Source: CAYJBH01 sp964369445 (GTDB taxonomy: Bacteria; Bacillota; Clostridia; Oscillospirales; Ruminococcaceae). Taken from it: a stretch of 40,016 bases of DNA. Both the position numbers and the translations under genes were made by a program. The notes beneath the pieces are model-generated. The model did no database searches. It was not told the DNA's origin and worked only from the letters and a program-made list of their open reading frames with translations. Positions 13,858 to 21,600 of this stretch are shown one piece after another. The DNA lies in NCBI GenBank assembly GCA_964369445.1, contig CAYJFU010000013.1, positions 1-40,016 of the forward strand, read 5' to 3'. Every line of letters begins with the position of its first letter. Within the stretch, counting starts at the first letter, position 1.

Positions 13858-15112
13858 ATGCAATACAAGCAACTTAACAAACAATCACTTTTGGAAGAAC
13901 AGGCACTTTTGACAGCAAAGCTGGCTGAGTTAAAAGAAAAGGATCTGAAACTTGACATGTCGCGAGGTAAACCCGACGCCCTGCAACTTGACCTGTCGCT
14001 GGAGATGCTCGACATTAAAGATTATATTTCCGACAGCGGTATCGACACGCGTAACTACGGCAACCTTGAGGGCCTGCCGGAGGCACGAGCGCTTTTTGCC
14101 GAGCTCTTGGACTGTGAACCGTCAAACGTCATCGTCGGCGGTAACGCAAGCCTGCAACTGATGTACATCATGTTTGAAATAGCTTGGCGCAAAGGTTTTA
14201 TCGACAGTGAAAAACCGCTGTGTGCTTGCGAAAAGGTGAAGTTTTTATGCCCTGTACCGGGTTACGACAGGCACCACACCATACTTGAAGATTTCGGCAT
14301 CGAGATGGTAAATGTGCCGATGACGACAAGTGGTCCTGACATGGATATTGTTGAAAAGCTCGTTGCACAGGACCGCTCAATAAAAGGTATGTGGAGTGTT
14401 CCGGTCTACTCCAACCCGCAGGGATACGTCTATTCGGAGCAGACGGTAAAGCGTATGTGCGCCATGAGCACCGCCGCGCCGGACTTTAAGATTTTTCTTG
14501 ATAACGCATATGTTGTGCACCATTTGGACGGTGAACACGGTATACCTTCTATGTTGGAATGCTCAAAGCAGGCAGGCAACCCAAACAGGGTCTTGATGTT
14601 TTGCTCGACAAGCAAAATAACATTTGCAGGTGCCGGTGTGGGCGCTGTGGGTGCATCAGAGGAGCAAATAGCCTATGTGCTAAAACAGATGAACCCCATG
14701 ACGATAGGTTTTGACAAACTCAACCAACTGCGCCATGTTAAATACCTTAAGAACAAACAAAACATACTAAAACATATGGAAAAACATGCCGAAATAATAA
14801 AGCCTAAGTTTGACGCGGTGGAGCAATGCTTTGAAGAGCAGCTTTCGTACTGTGACGGGCTTGTCAGCTTTTCCGAGCCGTGTGGCGGCTACTTTGTAAA
14901 TTTTGAGGCAATGCCCGGTACAGCAAAGCAGATAGTAGAGCTGTGTAAACAGACCGGCGTGGTGCTGACACCGGCAGGTGCGGCTTTCCCCTACGGCAAT
15001 GATCCTGAGGACAAACATATAAGAATAGCGCCGACCTTTCCGCCACTTGCGGAGTTGAAGCAGGCACTGGAAGTGTTTGTGACATCAGTGCGCCTTGCAA
15101 CGGTGCAAAAGC
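13858..15112 (+). CDS. Aspartate aminotransferase, class I type Ic (3' end lost in an N gap)
   Basis: A PLP-dependent aminotransferase of the bacterial family sometimes called type Ic (Pfam Asp_aminotransf). Seen are LDMSRGKPDALQLDLSLEML, GNASLQLMY, KFLCPVPGYDRHHTILEDFG, VYSNPQGYVYSEQTV and FCSTSKITFAGAGVG, whose K253 should bind PLP. It normally makes aspartate/glutamate from oxoacids; its linkage to the acylation cassette (21 bases after the acyltransferase) may be only positional. 418 codons are present, close to full length, before ten Ns hide the stop; the frame that continues past the gap is promoter DNA and not protein. GAGGAG precedes the ATG at 13858. Confidence 0.9.
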
Positions 15113-15122
15113 NNNNNNNNNN
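15113..15122. other. Assembly gap (10 N) hiding the aminotransferase stop codon
   Basis: Ten Ns follow one base after codon 418 of the aminotransferase. The next bases are the -35 box of the secD promoter, so the stop must lie in or right at the edge of the gap. If the true length is 2 modulo 3, the TGA at 15123-15125 itself would be the stop. Confidence 0.95.
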
Positions 15123-15150
15123 TGACTATATTATGTTTTTTAAGTATAAT
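15122..15150 (+). promoter_or_regulatory. Promoter of secD-secF
   Basis: TGACT at 15123-15127, preceded by an N that is probably T, forms a -35 box 17 bases upstream of a perfect TATAAT (15145-15150). Transcription would start near 15157, 30 bases before secD. Confidence 0.75.
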
Positions 15151-15186
15151 ATAAAGGTTAGCAGAATTATTTAAGGTGTATACAAT

Positions 15187-16590
15187 ATGAAAAAAACCGG
15201 GAAGTTATGGTTTTTCGTGGTTGCAATCCTGATATTAGCGCTTGCATACACAACATTTTTCGGTGTTTCCACCTACTATGGTGACATCGAGACAGCTGTG
15301 ATTAAAGGCGTGTCGGACATTCGCTTCGGTATTGATATCAGGGGCGGTGTCGATGTGACATTTATGCCGGCGGACGGCATAGACGCGACAGACGAACAGA
15401 TGGATAGCGCGAAAAGCGTTATTGAAACACGACTGGTGTCGACAAACATTACCGACTACGAACTGTATGTCGACTACAACCGCGACAGGCTACTGCTCAG
15501 ATATCCGTGGCAGAGCGGCGAGGCGGAATTTAACCCCGAAGAGGCTATTTCAGAGCTGAGCGCCACAAGTTACCTCACATTCCGTGAGGGCACCGAGACA
15601 GACGGTGCAGGTCTGCCGTCCGGTGTTACCGCCGAGACGATTATCGTCGAGGGTGATGATATCGTCAGCGCGACCCCCGGTTACCAACAGCCGACCTCCA
15701 CCACCGATACAGGGTACATAGTACAGCTGGAGATGTCGGAGGAGGGCGCTGTTAAATTTGCCGAGGCGACATCACGACTTGCCGGCACAGGCACAATATC
15801 CATCTGGATGGACGATACAATGATATCCGCGCCGCTTGTCAACACCGCCATCACTAACGGTGAGGCCATTATAACGGGCATGGCGGATGCAGACGAGGCA
15901 ACGACACTTGCAAACCAGATAAACTCAGGTTCTTTGCCGTTTAAACTCTCTGCCGAGAGCTTTTCGACGATAAGTCCGACCCTCGGCAACAACTCACTGG
16001 ATGCTATGCTTATAGCTGCCATCATTGCGTTTGCACTTGTGTGTGTTTACATCATAGCGTGGTACCGCCTGCCGGGTGCGATAGCAACCGTTGCACTGCT
16101 CGGACAGACCGCCGCGACGATAGCGCTTATATCCGGTTACTTTGCGGTGTATAACAGCTTTACGCTCACACTGCCGGGTATCGCCGGTATCATACTTGCC
16201 ATAGGCATGGGTGTCGACGCGAACATCATCACCGCCGAGCGCATTAAAGAAGAACTGCGTAGCGGCAAGAGCCTTGACGGCGCGATAACCGCCGGTTTTG
16301 AGCGTGGACTTGCACCCATTGTCGACGGCAACGTCACCGTTATAATCATAAGCATCATACTAATGGGTGCGTTCGGCCCGACCGACAGCATATTTGCAAC
16401 GATACTTACACCTATATTCTTCCCGTTCGGCATATCGACAGCAGGCGTTGTCTACTCGTTCGGTTACACTCTGTTTATAGGCGTACTGCTCAACTTTGTC
16501 ATGGGCGTGCTTGCCTCCAGAGTTATGTTGCGTAGCGTCTCAAAAATGAAGGTGTTTCGCAATAAGCGCTTTTACGGAGGTAACAAATAA
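15187..16590 (+). CDS. secD: Protein translocase subunit SecD
   Basis: SecD, with SecF, uses the proton gradient to help pull exported proteins through SecYEG. The 467-residue protein has a first membrane segment at about residues 8-25, the SecD signature FGIDIRGGVDVTF, a large extracytoplasmic P1 region, and five further membrane segments from about residue 275 with GIAGIILAIGMGVDANIITAERIKEE and GFERGLAPIVDGNVT. It is shorter than Gram-negative SecD but fits clostridial forms. The ATG follows AAGGTG. Its stop overlaps the secF start (TAATG). Confidence 0.96.
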   Translation: MKKTGKLWFFVVAILILALAYTTFFGVSTYYGDIETAVIKGVSDIRFGIDIRGGVDVTFMPADGIDATDEQMDSAKSVIETRLVSTNITDYELYVDYNRDRLLLRYPWQSGEAEFNPEEAISELSATSYLTFREGTETDGAGLPSGVTAETIIVEGDDIVSATPGYQQPTSTTDTGYIVQLEMSEEGAVKFAEATSRLAGTGTISIWMDDTMISAPLVNTAITNGEAIITGMADADEATTLANQINSGSLPFKLSAESFSTISPTLGNNSLDAMLIAAIIAFALVCVYIIAWYRLPGAIATVALLGQTAATIALISGYFAVYNSFTLTLPGIAGIILAIGMGVDANIITAERIKEELRSGKSLDGAITAGFERGLAPIVDGNVTVIIISIILMGAFGPTDSIFATILTPIFFPFGISTAGVVYSFGYTLFIGVLLNFVMGVLASRVMLRSVSKMKVFRNKRFYGGNK

Positions 16591-17516
16591 TGAATAACGT
16601 CAAGTACAACATTGTAGCATTACGTAAAAGATTTTTTATCATATCGCTTGTTTTGATAATACTCATCGTCGGCTATGCCACTATATTCGGCGTTAACGTT
16701 GACATAGAGTTTAGAGGTGGCGCTATACTGACATACTCCTACACCGGTGATGCTGATTTAGCAACCTTGACCTCCGACATAGAAGGAGTACTGGGTAGCG
16801 GTATAGAGGTGCAGACCGGCACAAGTGTCGCCGGTAGCGGCAACACCGTCACGGTTACTATGCCGGGCTCCGACACCGTTTCGCCCGAGATGCTGACATC
16901 GCTGACAACAATGTTTAGCGAGAGTTATGCCGACAATGCATTTACCCAGATGGAGGTCGCAAACGTCGACGCCACCATGGGACGCGAATTTTTTGCCAAG
17001 AGTATCGTTGCGGTTATCGCGGCGTTTGTGCTGATACTTATCTATATAGCGATAAGGTTTAGAAACATCGGTGGTTTTCCTGCCGGTATTATGGCTATTA
17101 TCGCCCTTACCCACGACCTTATAATAGTGTTTGGTGTTTATGTGGCAATAGGGGCGACCATTGGCGGCAACTTTATAGCAGTTATGCTTACGATACTCGG
17201 TTACTCCATCAACGACACCGTTGTTGTGTATGACCGTATACGTGAAAACGAGGGCATTTATAAGAACAAGATGGCTTTTGAGCCGCTTGTAAACCTGTCT
17301 GTTAACCAGTCGCTTGTGCGCAGTTTAAACACGACCGTTTCCACCATCATCGCGCTTGCTACCGTGTCAATTGTGGCACTTGTGTTTGGTCTTGACAGCA
17401 TATTTACCTTCTCTTTCCCACTTATCATCGGTATGATTTCCGGTGCGTACAGCTCCATCTGCATCGCAGGTCCGCTGTGGGTAGAATGGGAAAATCGCAA
17501 GAAAAAGAAAAGTTGA
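16590..17516 (+). CDS. secF: Protein translocase subunit SecF
   Basis: The partner of SecD. In 308 residues it shows membrane segment 1 (about 17-33), the motif VDIEFRGGAILTY, a shorter periplasmic domain, and the conserved TILGYSINDTVVVYDRIREN with SLVRSLNTTVSTIIAL. Its start overlaps the secD stop by one base, so the two are made together. The last codons form a short basic cytoplasmic tail that overlaps the start of the TIM-barrel gene. yajC is not next to them here. Confidence 0.96.
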   Translation: MNNVKYNIVALRKRFFIISLVLIILIVGYATIFGVNVDIEFRGGAILTYSYTGDADLATLTSDIEGVLGSGIEVQTGTSVAGSGNTVTVTMPGSDTVSPEMLTSLTTMFSESYADNAFTQMEVANVDATMGREFFAKSIVAVIAAFVLILIYIAIRFRNIGGFPAGIMAIIALTHDLIIVFGVYVAIGATIGGNFIAVMLTILGYSINDTVVVYDRIRENEGIYKNKMAFEPLVNLSVNQSLVRSLNTTVSTIIALATVSIVALVFGLDSIFTFSFPLIIGMISGAYSSICIAGPLWVEWENRKKKKS

Positions 17517-18295
17517 AACCGGGCGTTTCCACCGCTTGTTTTTATCCTGAAGAGACAAAGACCGCTTTGCAGACGTTGCTTTTAGCAGGTATAAAAAACG
17601 TAGAAATTTTCTTTAACACCGACAGCGAGTTGTCTGACAGCTACGTTGACACATTAAAGGAAATGACGGAGCATCACGGTGCACAAATCTGTGCCGTTCA
17701 CCCATTTTACTGTGCCTACGATTGGTTTTACCTGTACAGCAACTATCACGGTAGGCATCTAGAGGGCATAGAAAAGTACAAGCACTTTTTTGACAAGACA
17801 GCACGTTTAGGTGTTGAGTATATCTCATTTCACGGCGCACACCCTATGAACAACATGGAGTTTACACAGTGGTGTGATATATACGCTGATATGTTTGAGC
17901 TTGCAAAAGGTTTTGGGGTGACACTGTGTCACGAAAATGTCTCCCGCAACGTCGTGAGAACGCCGCAGGACTTTGCAAACATCATACAGCACACTTCCGG
18001 TAATGTCGCTTTTACTGTCGATGTCAAACAGGCGAGACGTAGTGAGTGCTCGGCGCTAGAACTAATAGACACGGCAGGGGAGTGCTTAAAGCATGTGCAC
18101 CTCAGCACGGCGACACAGGAAAATGACTGCGTCACCCCTGATGTTAACGATAAGGACACGTTGGCGGTACTGCAAAAGTTAAAACAGAAAAACTATCAAA
18201 ACAGTATTGTTGTAGAGCTTTACCGCAATGGTTTTGAACAGGTAGGCGATATAGCAAATTCAATAGAACAATTGCAGCAATTTTGTCGAAATTAG
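17513..18295 (+). CDS. Xylose-isomerase-like TIM-barrel protein (sugar isomerase/endonuclease family)
   Basis: A 260-residue TIM barrel of the AP-endonuclease-2/xylose-isomerase type. It opens MKPGVSTACFYPEE and keeps the usual metal-site residues: E in CHENVSRN, D in TVDVKQARRSE, H in LKHVHLST and E in IVVELYRNG, plus the FHGAH loop. The substrate cannot be told from sequence; inosose/hydroxypyruvate isomerase-like functions are options. I favour the TTG at 17513, which overlaps the secF TGA and gives the family N-terminus; ATG 17486 (nine residues longer) is the alternative. No known link to SecDF; probably just cotranscribed. Confidence 0.75.
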   Translation: MKPGVSTACFYPEETKTALQTLLLAGIKNVEIFFNTDSELSDSYVDTLKEMTEHHGAQICAVHPFYCAYDWFYLYSNYHGRHLEGIEKYKHFFDKTARLGVEYISFHGAHPMNNMEFTQWCDIYADMFELAKGFGVTLCHENVSRNVVRTPQDFANIIQHTSGNVAFTVDVKQARRSECSALELIDTAGECLKHVHLSTATQENDCVTPDVNDKDTLAVLQKLKQKNYQNSIVVELYRNGFEQVGDIANSIEQLQQFCRN

Positions 18296-18338
18296 CAGGC
18301 GTGTCGTACTAAAGGCAAACTGTACAATTTTTGTTACA

Positions 18339-18383
18339 CTTTTTATTGCTTCCCCCGCCGGAAGCGAGGGAAGCAATAAAAAG
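18339..18383. repeat. Inverted repeat with T-first arm, 16-bp perfect stem
   Basis: CTTTTTATTGCTTCCC (18339-18354) is the exact reverse complement of GGGAAGCAATAAAAAG (18368-18383). Inside, CGC/GCG adds three more pairs after a C-A mismatch around a CGGAA loop. Because the T-rich segment is in the 5' arm and the A-rich one in the 3' arm, neither strand has a U tract after the hairpin, so it is not an ordinary terminator. Confidence 0.75.
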
Positions 18384-18459
18384 GACATCATTTTTGTACA
18401 AACTCGGCAAGCATGTCGACATTTGTCGAACTGTGCGGCAAATTGACTAACGAAAAGGC

Positions 18460-18488
18460 TTTATTTAGCGTTTCTTTTCCTTTATAAT
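18460..18488 (+). promoter_or_regulatory. Probable promoter of the small protein-radC transcript
   Basis: A perfect TATAAT at 18483-18488 lies 17 bases after a weak -35 box TTTATT (18460-18465). A start near 18495 would leave about 29 bases before the GTG at 18524. A TTGACT at about 18443 is not correctly spaced for this -10. Confidence 0.5.
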
Positions 18489-18523
18489 CAAGTTGTAGGG
18501 AACGACAAATTAGGGGAAAGAAA

Positions 18524-18859
18524 GTGAATAAGATAGTTATAAGCGATACGGTTTGTGTCGGGGCAGGATATCTACACTACGAGCTGAAAGAGCAACAGCT
18601 ACTAACACACACAGTCTACACGATATCTGCAAAGTCTTTTGGATTTACAGTAGAGGACTCGGCAACGGTTAAGGACTTTTGTTCCGACCCCGATTTTGCC
18701 GAGACGATACTGTACAAACTGGCAAAGGGAAGAGTTCGCCCTTGCCACCTACAGGATGTTTTATATGATATTCTGTGTGACGATTACACGGAATGTGGGA
18801 GGTGTGATGGCTACGAATCCACATGCAGAGCATCGGATGAGATTGAGAGCACGGTTTAG
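18524..18859 (+). CDS. Small uncharacterised protein, DUF6514-like
   Basis: The 111-residue protein starts with a GTG after AGGGGAAAGAAA, a good ribosome site. It has a beta-rich N-terminal half (LHYELKEQQLLTHTVYTISA), then VEDSATVKDFCSDPDFAETIL and a C-terminal ARGRV-like RPCHLQDVLYDIL segment. This order (a strand-rich half, then P-x-HL-x-DV near the end) recalls small clostridial proteins of the DUF6514 type, but the match is from memory and weak. The last 20 residues contain four cysteines. The final 53 bases overlap the start of radC, so the two are probably translationally linked. Function unknown. Confidence 0.6.
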   Translation: MNKIVISDTVCVGAGYLHYELKEQQLLTHTVYTISAKSFGFTVEDSATVKDFCSDPDFAETILYKLAKGRVRPCHLQDVLYDILCDDYTECGRCDGYESTCRASDEIESTV

Positions 18860-19541
18860 AAACGAGTCTCTCGCCAATTTCGAAAAGCACACTGTAATAG
18901 AGTTGCTTTTAACCTTTGGTTTTCCACAAAAAGATTCAAACGAGATAGCACATGACCTGTTAAACAAGTACGGTAGCTTGCATGCCATTTTGGAAGCGCC
19001 GTATGAAGAGCTGATCAAGACAAAGGGCGTTAAGGAGTGCACTGCCACACTGCTTAAATTTATCCCTGAGCTTACAGCATATTATCTGGCAGAAAAAAGT
19101 ATGACCGGTGCACCTGTATGCTCTGCCGAGCGTGCAGGTGAGATTTTTATACCGCGATTTATCGGCAAGATAAACGAAGAGTCTCACATGGTATCGCTGG
19201 ATCCCGACAACAATATCATAAGGTTTATGTCACTGCCACCCGGTTCGGTAACGATGACGGTCGTGAATATCAGAAAGGTTATAGCAGAAGCTATGTTTAC
19301 CAATGCCACAAGCGTTATTATAGCGCACAACCACATGTCCGCTATGGCACGACCGTCATCGCGTGACAGGTTCAGCACCAAAAAGATATACAGTGCGCTA
19401 AGTGCGGCGGACGTAAAGTTGCTTGACCACATTATCGTGTCAGGCGACAAGTTTTTATCTTTGCGGCAGGCAGGGGTGTTTGCTGAGTTTGAAGAGGAAA
19501 GCCAGACCGTATCATACAACGCAACAAAAACAAGCGACTGA
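18807..19541 (+). CDS. radC: RadC family protein (JAB/MPN domain)
   Basis: A 244-residue RadC-type protein: N-terminal helix-hairpin-helix region (EHRMRLRARF, IELLLTFGFPQKDSNEIAHDLLNKYGSL, then a VKECTATLLKFIP segment) and a C-terminal JAB1/MPN domain with the metal site H174-N-H176 and S184/S185-R-D187 (HNHMSAMARPSSRD). Despite its name, RadC is not an established repair enzyme; the biochemical role is uncertain. The usual HNHPSG is HNHMSA here, but all ligand residues are present. The ATG at 18807 follows GGGAGGTGTG and lies inside the preceding gene; longer in-frame starts lack ribosome sites. Confidence 0.9.
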   Translation: MATNPHAEHRMRLRARFRNESLANFEKHTVIELLLTFGFPQKDSNEIAHDLLNKYGSLHAILEAPYEELIKTKGVKECTATLLKFIPELTAYYLAEKSMTGAPVCSAERAGEIFIPRFIGKINEESHMVSLDPDNNIIRFMSLPPGSVTMTVVNIRKVIAEAMFTNATSVIIAHNHMSAMARPSSRDRFSTKKIYSALSAADVKLLDHIIVSGDKFLSLRQAGVFAEFEEESQTVSYNATKTSD

Positions 19542-19617
19542 GAAATGATCAGTTGACAGATGCTTTTATGATTTTGCGTAGGAATAGCGCAAAACGATCC
19601 TCAGAGGAGTTGAAAAA

Positions 19618-21600
19618 TTGCAGACAGAACAAAAGTTTAAGATAAAAAGCCCCTACAAGCCAACCGGCGATCAACCGGCGGCTATCGACAAGATTGTCGA
19701 GGGGTTAAACTTTGGATATGAGCGCCAGACGTTGCTCGGTGTCACCGGTAGCGGTAAGACCTTTACTATGGCAAACGTCATAGAGCGTGTCAACCGCCCG
19801 ACACTCGTGCTTGCGCATAACAAGATACTTGCGGCACAGCTGTGCACCGAACTGCGCGAGTTTTTTCCCGACAACGCTGTTGAGTACTTTGTATCCTACT
19901 ACGACTACTATCAGCCGGAAGCGTATATTCCGTCCTCCGACACCTACATCGAAAAGGACAGCGCCATAAACGACGAGATAGACAAACTGCGTCACTCCGC
20001 CACCTCGGCACTTTCGGAGCGTCGCGACGTTATCCTCGTTGCCAGCGTGTCCTGCATATACTCACTCGGTGACCCTATAGACTACCGCAACATGGTCATA
20101 TCACTACGCCGCGGCGGCAATTACGGTCGAGATAACCTGCTTAAAAAGCTTGTCGACCTGCAGTACGAGCGCAACGACATAAACTTTGTGCGCAACAAGT
20201 TTCGTGTGCGCGGTGACGTCGTCGAGATACATCCGGCATACGTCGGAGAAATGGCTATCAGGGTGGAGTTTTTCGGCGACGAGGTGGAACGCATAAGCGA
20301 GATTACCCCTCTGACCGGTGAGCGCCGCCGTGAGCTGTCGCACGTGGCAATCTATCCTGCCTCCCACTACATCGTACCGCGCGAAAAGATGCACGATGCG
20401 ATAAGGGATCTGCGTGAAGAGATGGACGAGCAGGTGAAAATATTCACTGAAGAGGGCAAGCTTATCGAGGCACAGCGCATTGCACAGCGCACCAACTACG
20501 ACATCGAGATGCTGACCGAGGTGGGCATGTGCAAGGGCATTGAAAACTACTCGCGCGTGCTGTCACGCCGCGAGCCGGGCAGCGAGCCGTCAACCCTCCT
20601 TGAATATTTTCCCGACGACTACCTTGTCATAATTGATGAATCGCATGTCATGTTGCCGCAACTTCACGCCATGTACGGCGGCGACTACGCACGCAAAAAG
20701 AACCTGATAGAGTTCGGTTTCCGGCTTCCGTCGGCATACGACAACCGGCCGCTCAAATTTGAGGAGATAGAGCGTCGTCTGGGGCAGACCGTCTATGTAA
20801 GCGCCACCCCCGGCCCTTATGAAAGGGAGCAGTCACAACAGATTGTGGAACAGCTTATAAGGCCGACGGGACTTGTCGACCCCATAATAACCGTCAAGCC
20901 GACAAAAGGTCAGATAGATGACCTTTTAAGCGAGATAAACGAGCGCACGGCGAAAAATCAGCGCGCACTTGTCACAACGCTGACCAAAAAGATGGCGGAG
21001 GACCTGAGCAACTTTTTAATAGACCACGGTGTCAAGACAAAGTATCTGCACCACGAAATTGACACGTTTGAGCGTATAAATCTACTGCGCGACCTGCGTA
21101 GCGGCGATATAGATGTCATAGTCGGCATAAACCTGTTGCGCGAGGGACTTGACCTGCCGGAGGTGTCGCTGATAGCCATACTCGATGCGGACAAAGAGGG
21201 CTTTTTGCGCAGTGAGTCGTCGCTGATACAGACGATAGGGCGTGCGGCACGTAACAGCGAGGGGCAGGTTATAATGTACGCCGACCAGGTTACGGGTTCG
21301 ATGGAGCGCGCCATAACCGAGACGGAACGTCGCCGTAACATACAGACACAGTACAACATTGATCACAACATAACACCAAAGACGATAATAAAGGAGCTGT
21401 CGGCCAATACTATAGGCATATCGAGTGAGGCGGAGTCGGACGGCGGCGGTAAGCGTATGTCGCGGCTTGAGCGCGAACAGGCGATAACCCGTCTGACCAA
21501 GGAGATGAAACATGCGGCGCAGATGTTGGAATTTGAGCACGCGGCATATCTGCGCGACCGCATTGAGCTGTTAAAAAAGGGGAAAAATATTGAAAAATGA
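19618..21600 (+). CDS. uvrB: Excinuclease ABC subunit UvrB
   Basis: The damage-verifying helicase of nucleotide excision repair. In 660 residues it shows the Walker A GVTGSGKT (41-48), the beta-hairpin region YYDYYQPEAYIPSSDTYIEKD written in part, the Walker B-type IIDESHVMLPQ, helicase motifs VNLL-type GINLLREGLDLPEV and QTIGRAARN, and a C-terminal UVR domain for UvrC contact (LTKEMKHAAQMLEFEHAAY). The TTG at 19618 is preceded by GAGGAG at eight bases. It overlaps uvrA by 11 bases. Confidence 0.97.
   Translation: MQTEQKFKIKSPYKPTGDQPAAIDKIVEGLNFGYERQTLLGVTGSGKTFTMANVIERVNRPTLVLAHNKILAAQLCTELREFFPDNAVEYFVSYYDYYQPEAYIPSSDTYIEKDSAINDEIDKLRHSATSALSERRDVILVASVSCIYSLGDPIDYRNMVISLRRGGNYGRDNLLKKLVDLQYERNDINFVRNKFRVRGDVVEIHPAYVGEMAIRVEFFGDEVERISEITPLTGERRRELSHVAIYPASHYIVPREKMHDAIRDLREEMDEQVKIFTEEGKLIEAQRIAQRTNYDIEMLTEVGMCKGIENYSRVLSRREPGSEPSTLLEYFPDDYLVIIDESHVMLPQLHAMYGGDYARKKNLIEFGFRLPSAYDNRPLKFEEIERRLGQTVYVSATPGPYEREQSQQIVEQLIRPTGLVDPIITVKPTKGQIDDLLSEINERTAKNQRALVTTLTKKMAEDLSNFLIDHGVKTKYLHHEIDTFERINLLRDLRSGDIDVIVGINLLREGLDLPEVSLIAILDADKEGFLRSESSLIQTIGRAARNSEGQVIMYADQVTGSMERAITETERRRNIQTQYNIDHNITPKTIIKELSANTIGISSEAESDGGGKRMSRLEREQAITRLTKEMKHAAQMLEFEHAAYLRDRIELLKKGKNIEK

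Larger units (their letters stand above)
18296..18523. other. Intergenic region with a strong inverted repeat and a probable promoter
   Basis: The 228 bases hold an inverted repeat (18339-18383), a TGTCGACA palindrome with a second TGTCGA close by (near 18414-18428), and a likely promoter for the next gene. No open frame of interest was seen on either strand. Confidence 0.5.

Noticed and set aside
19553..19580. TTGACA upstream of uvrB as a promoter
   Set aside because: At 17 bases spacing the -10 would be GCGTAG, and the TATGAT nearby is only eight bases away; no acceptable promoter pair.
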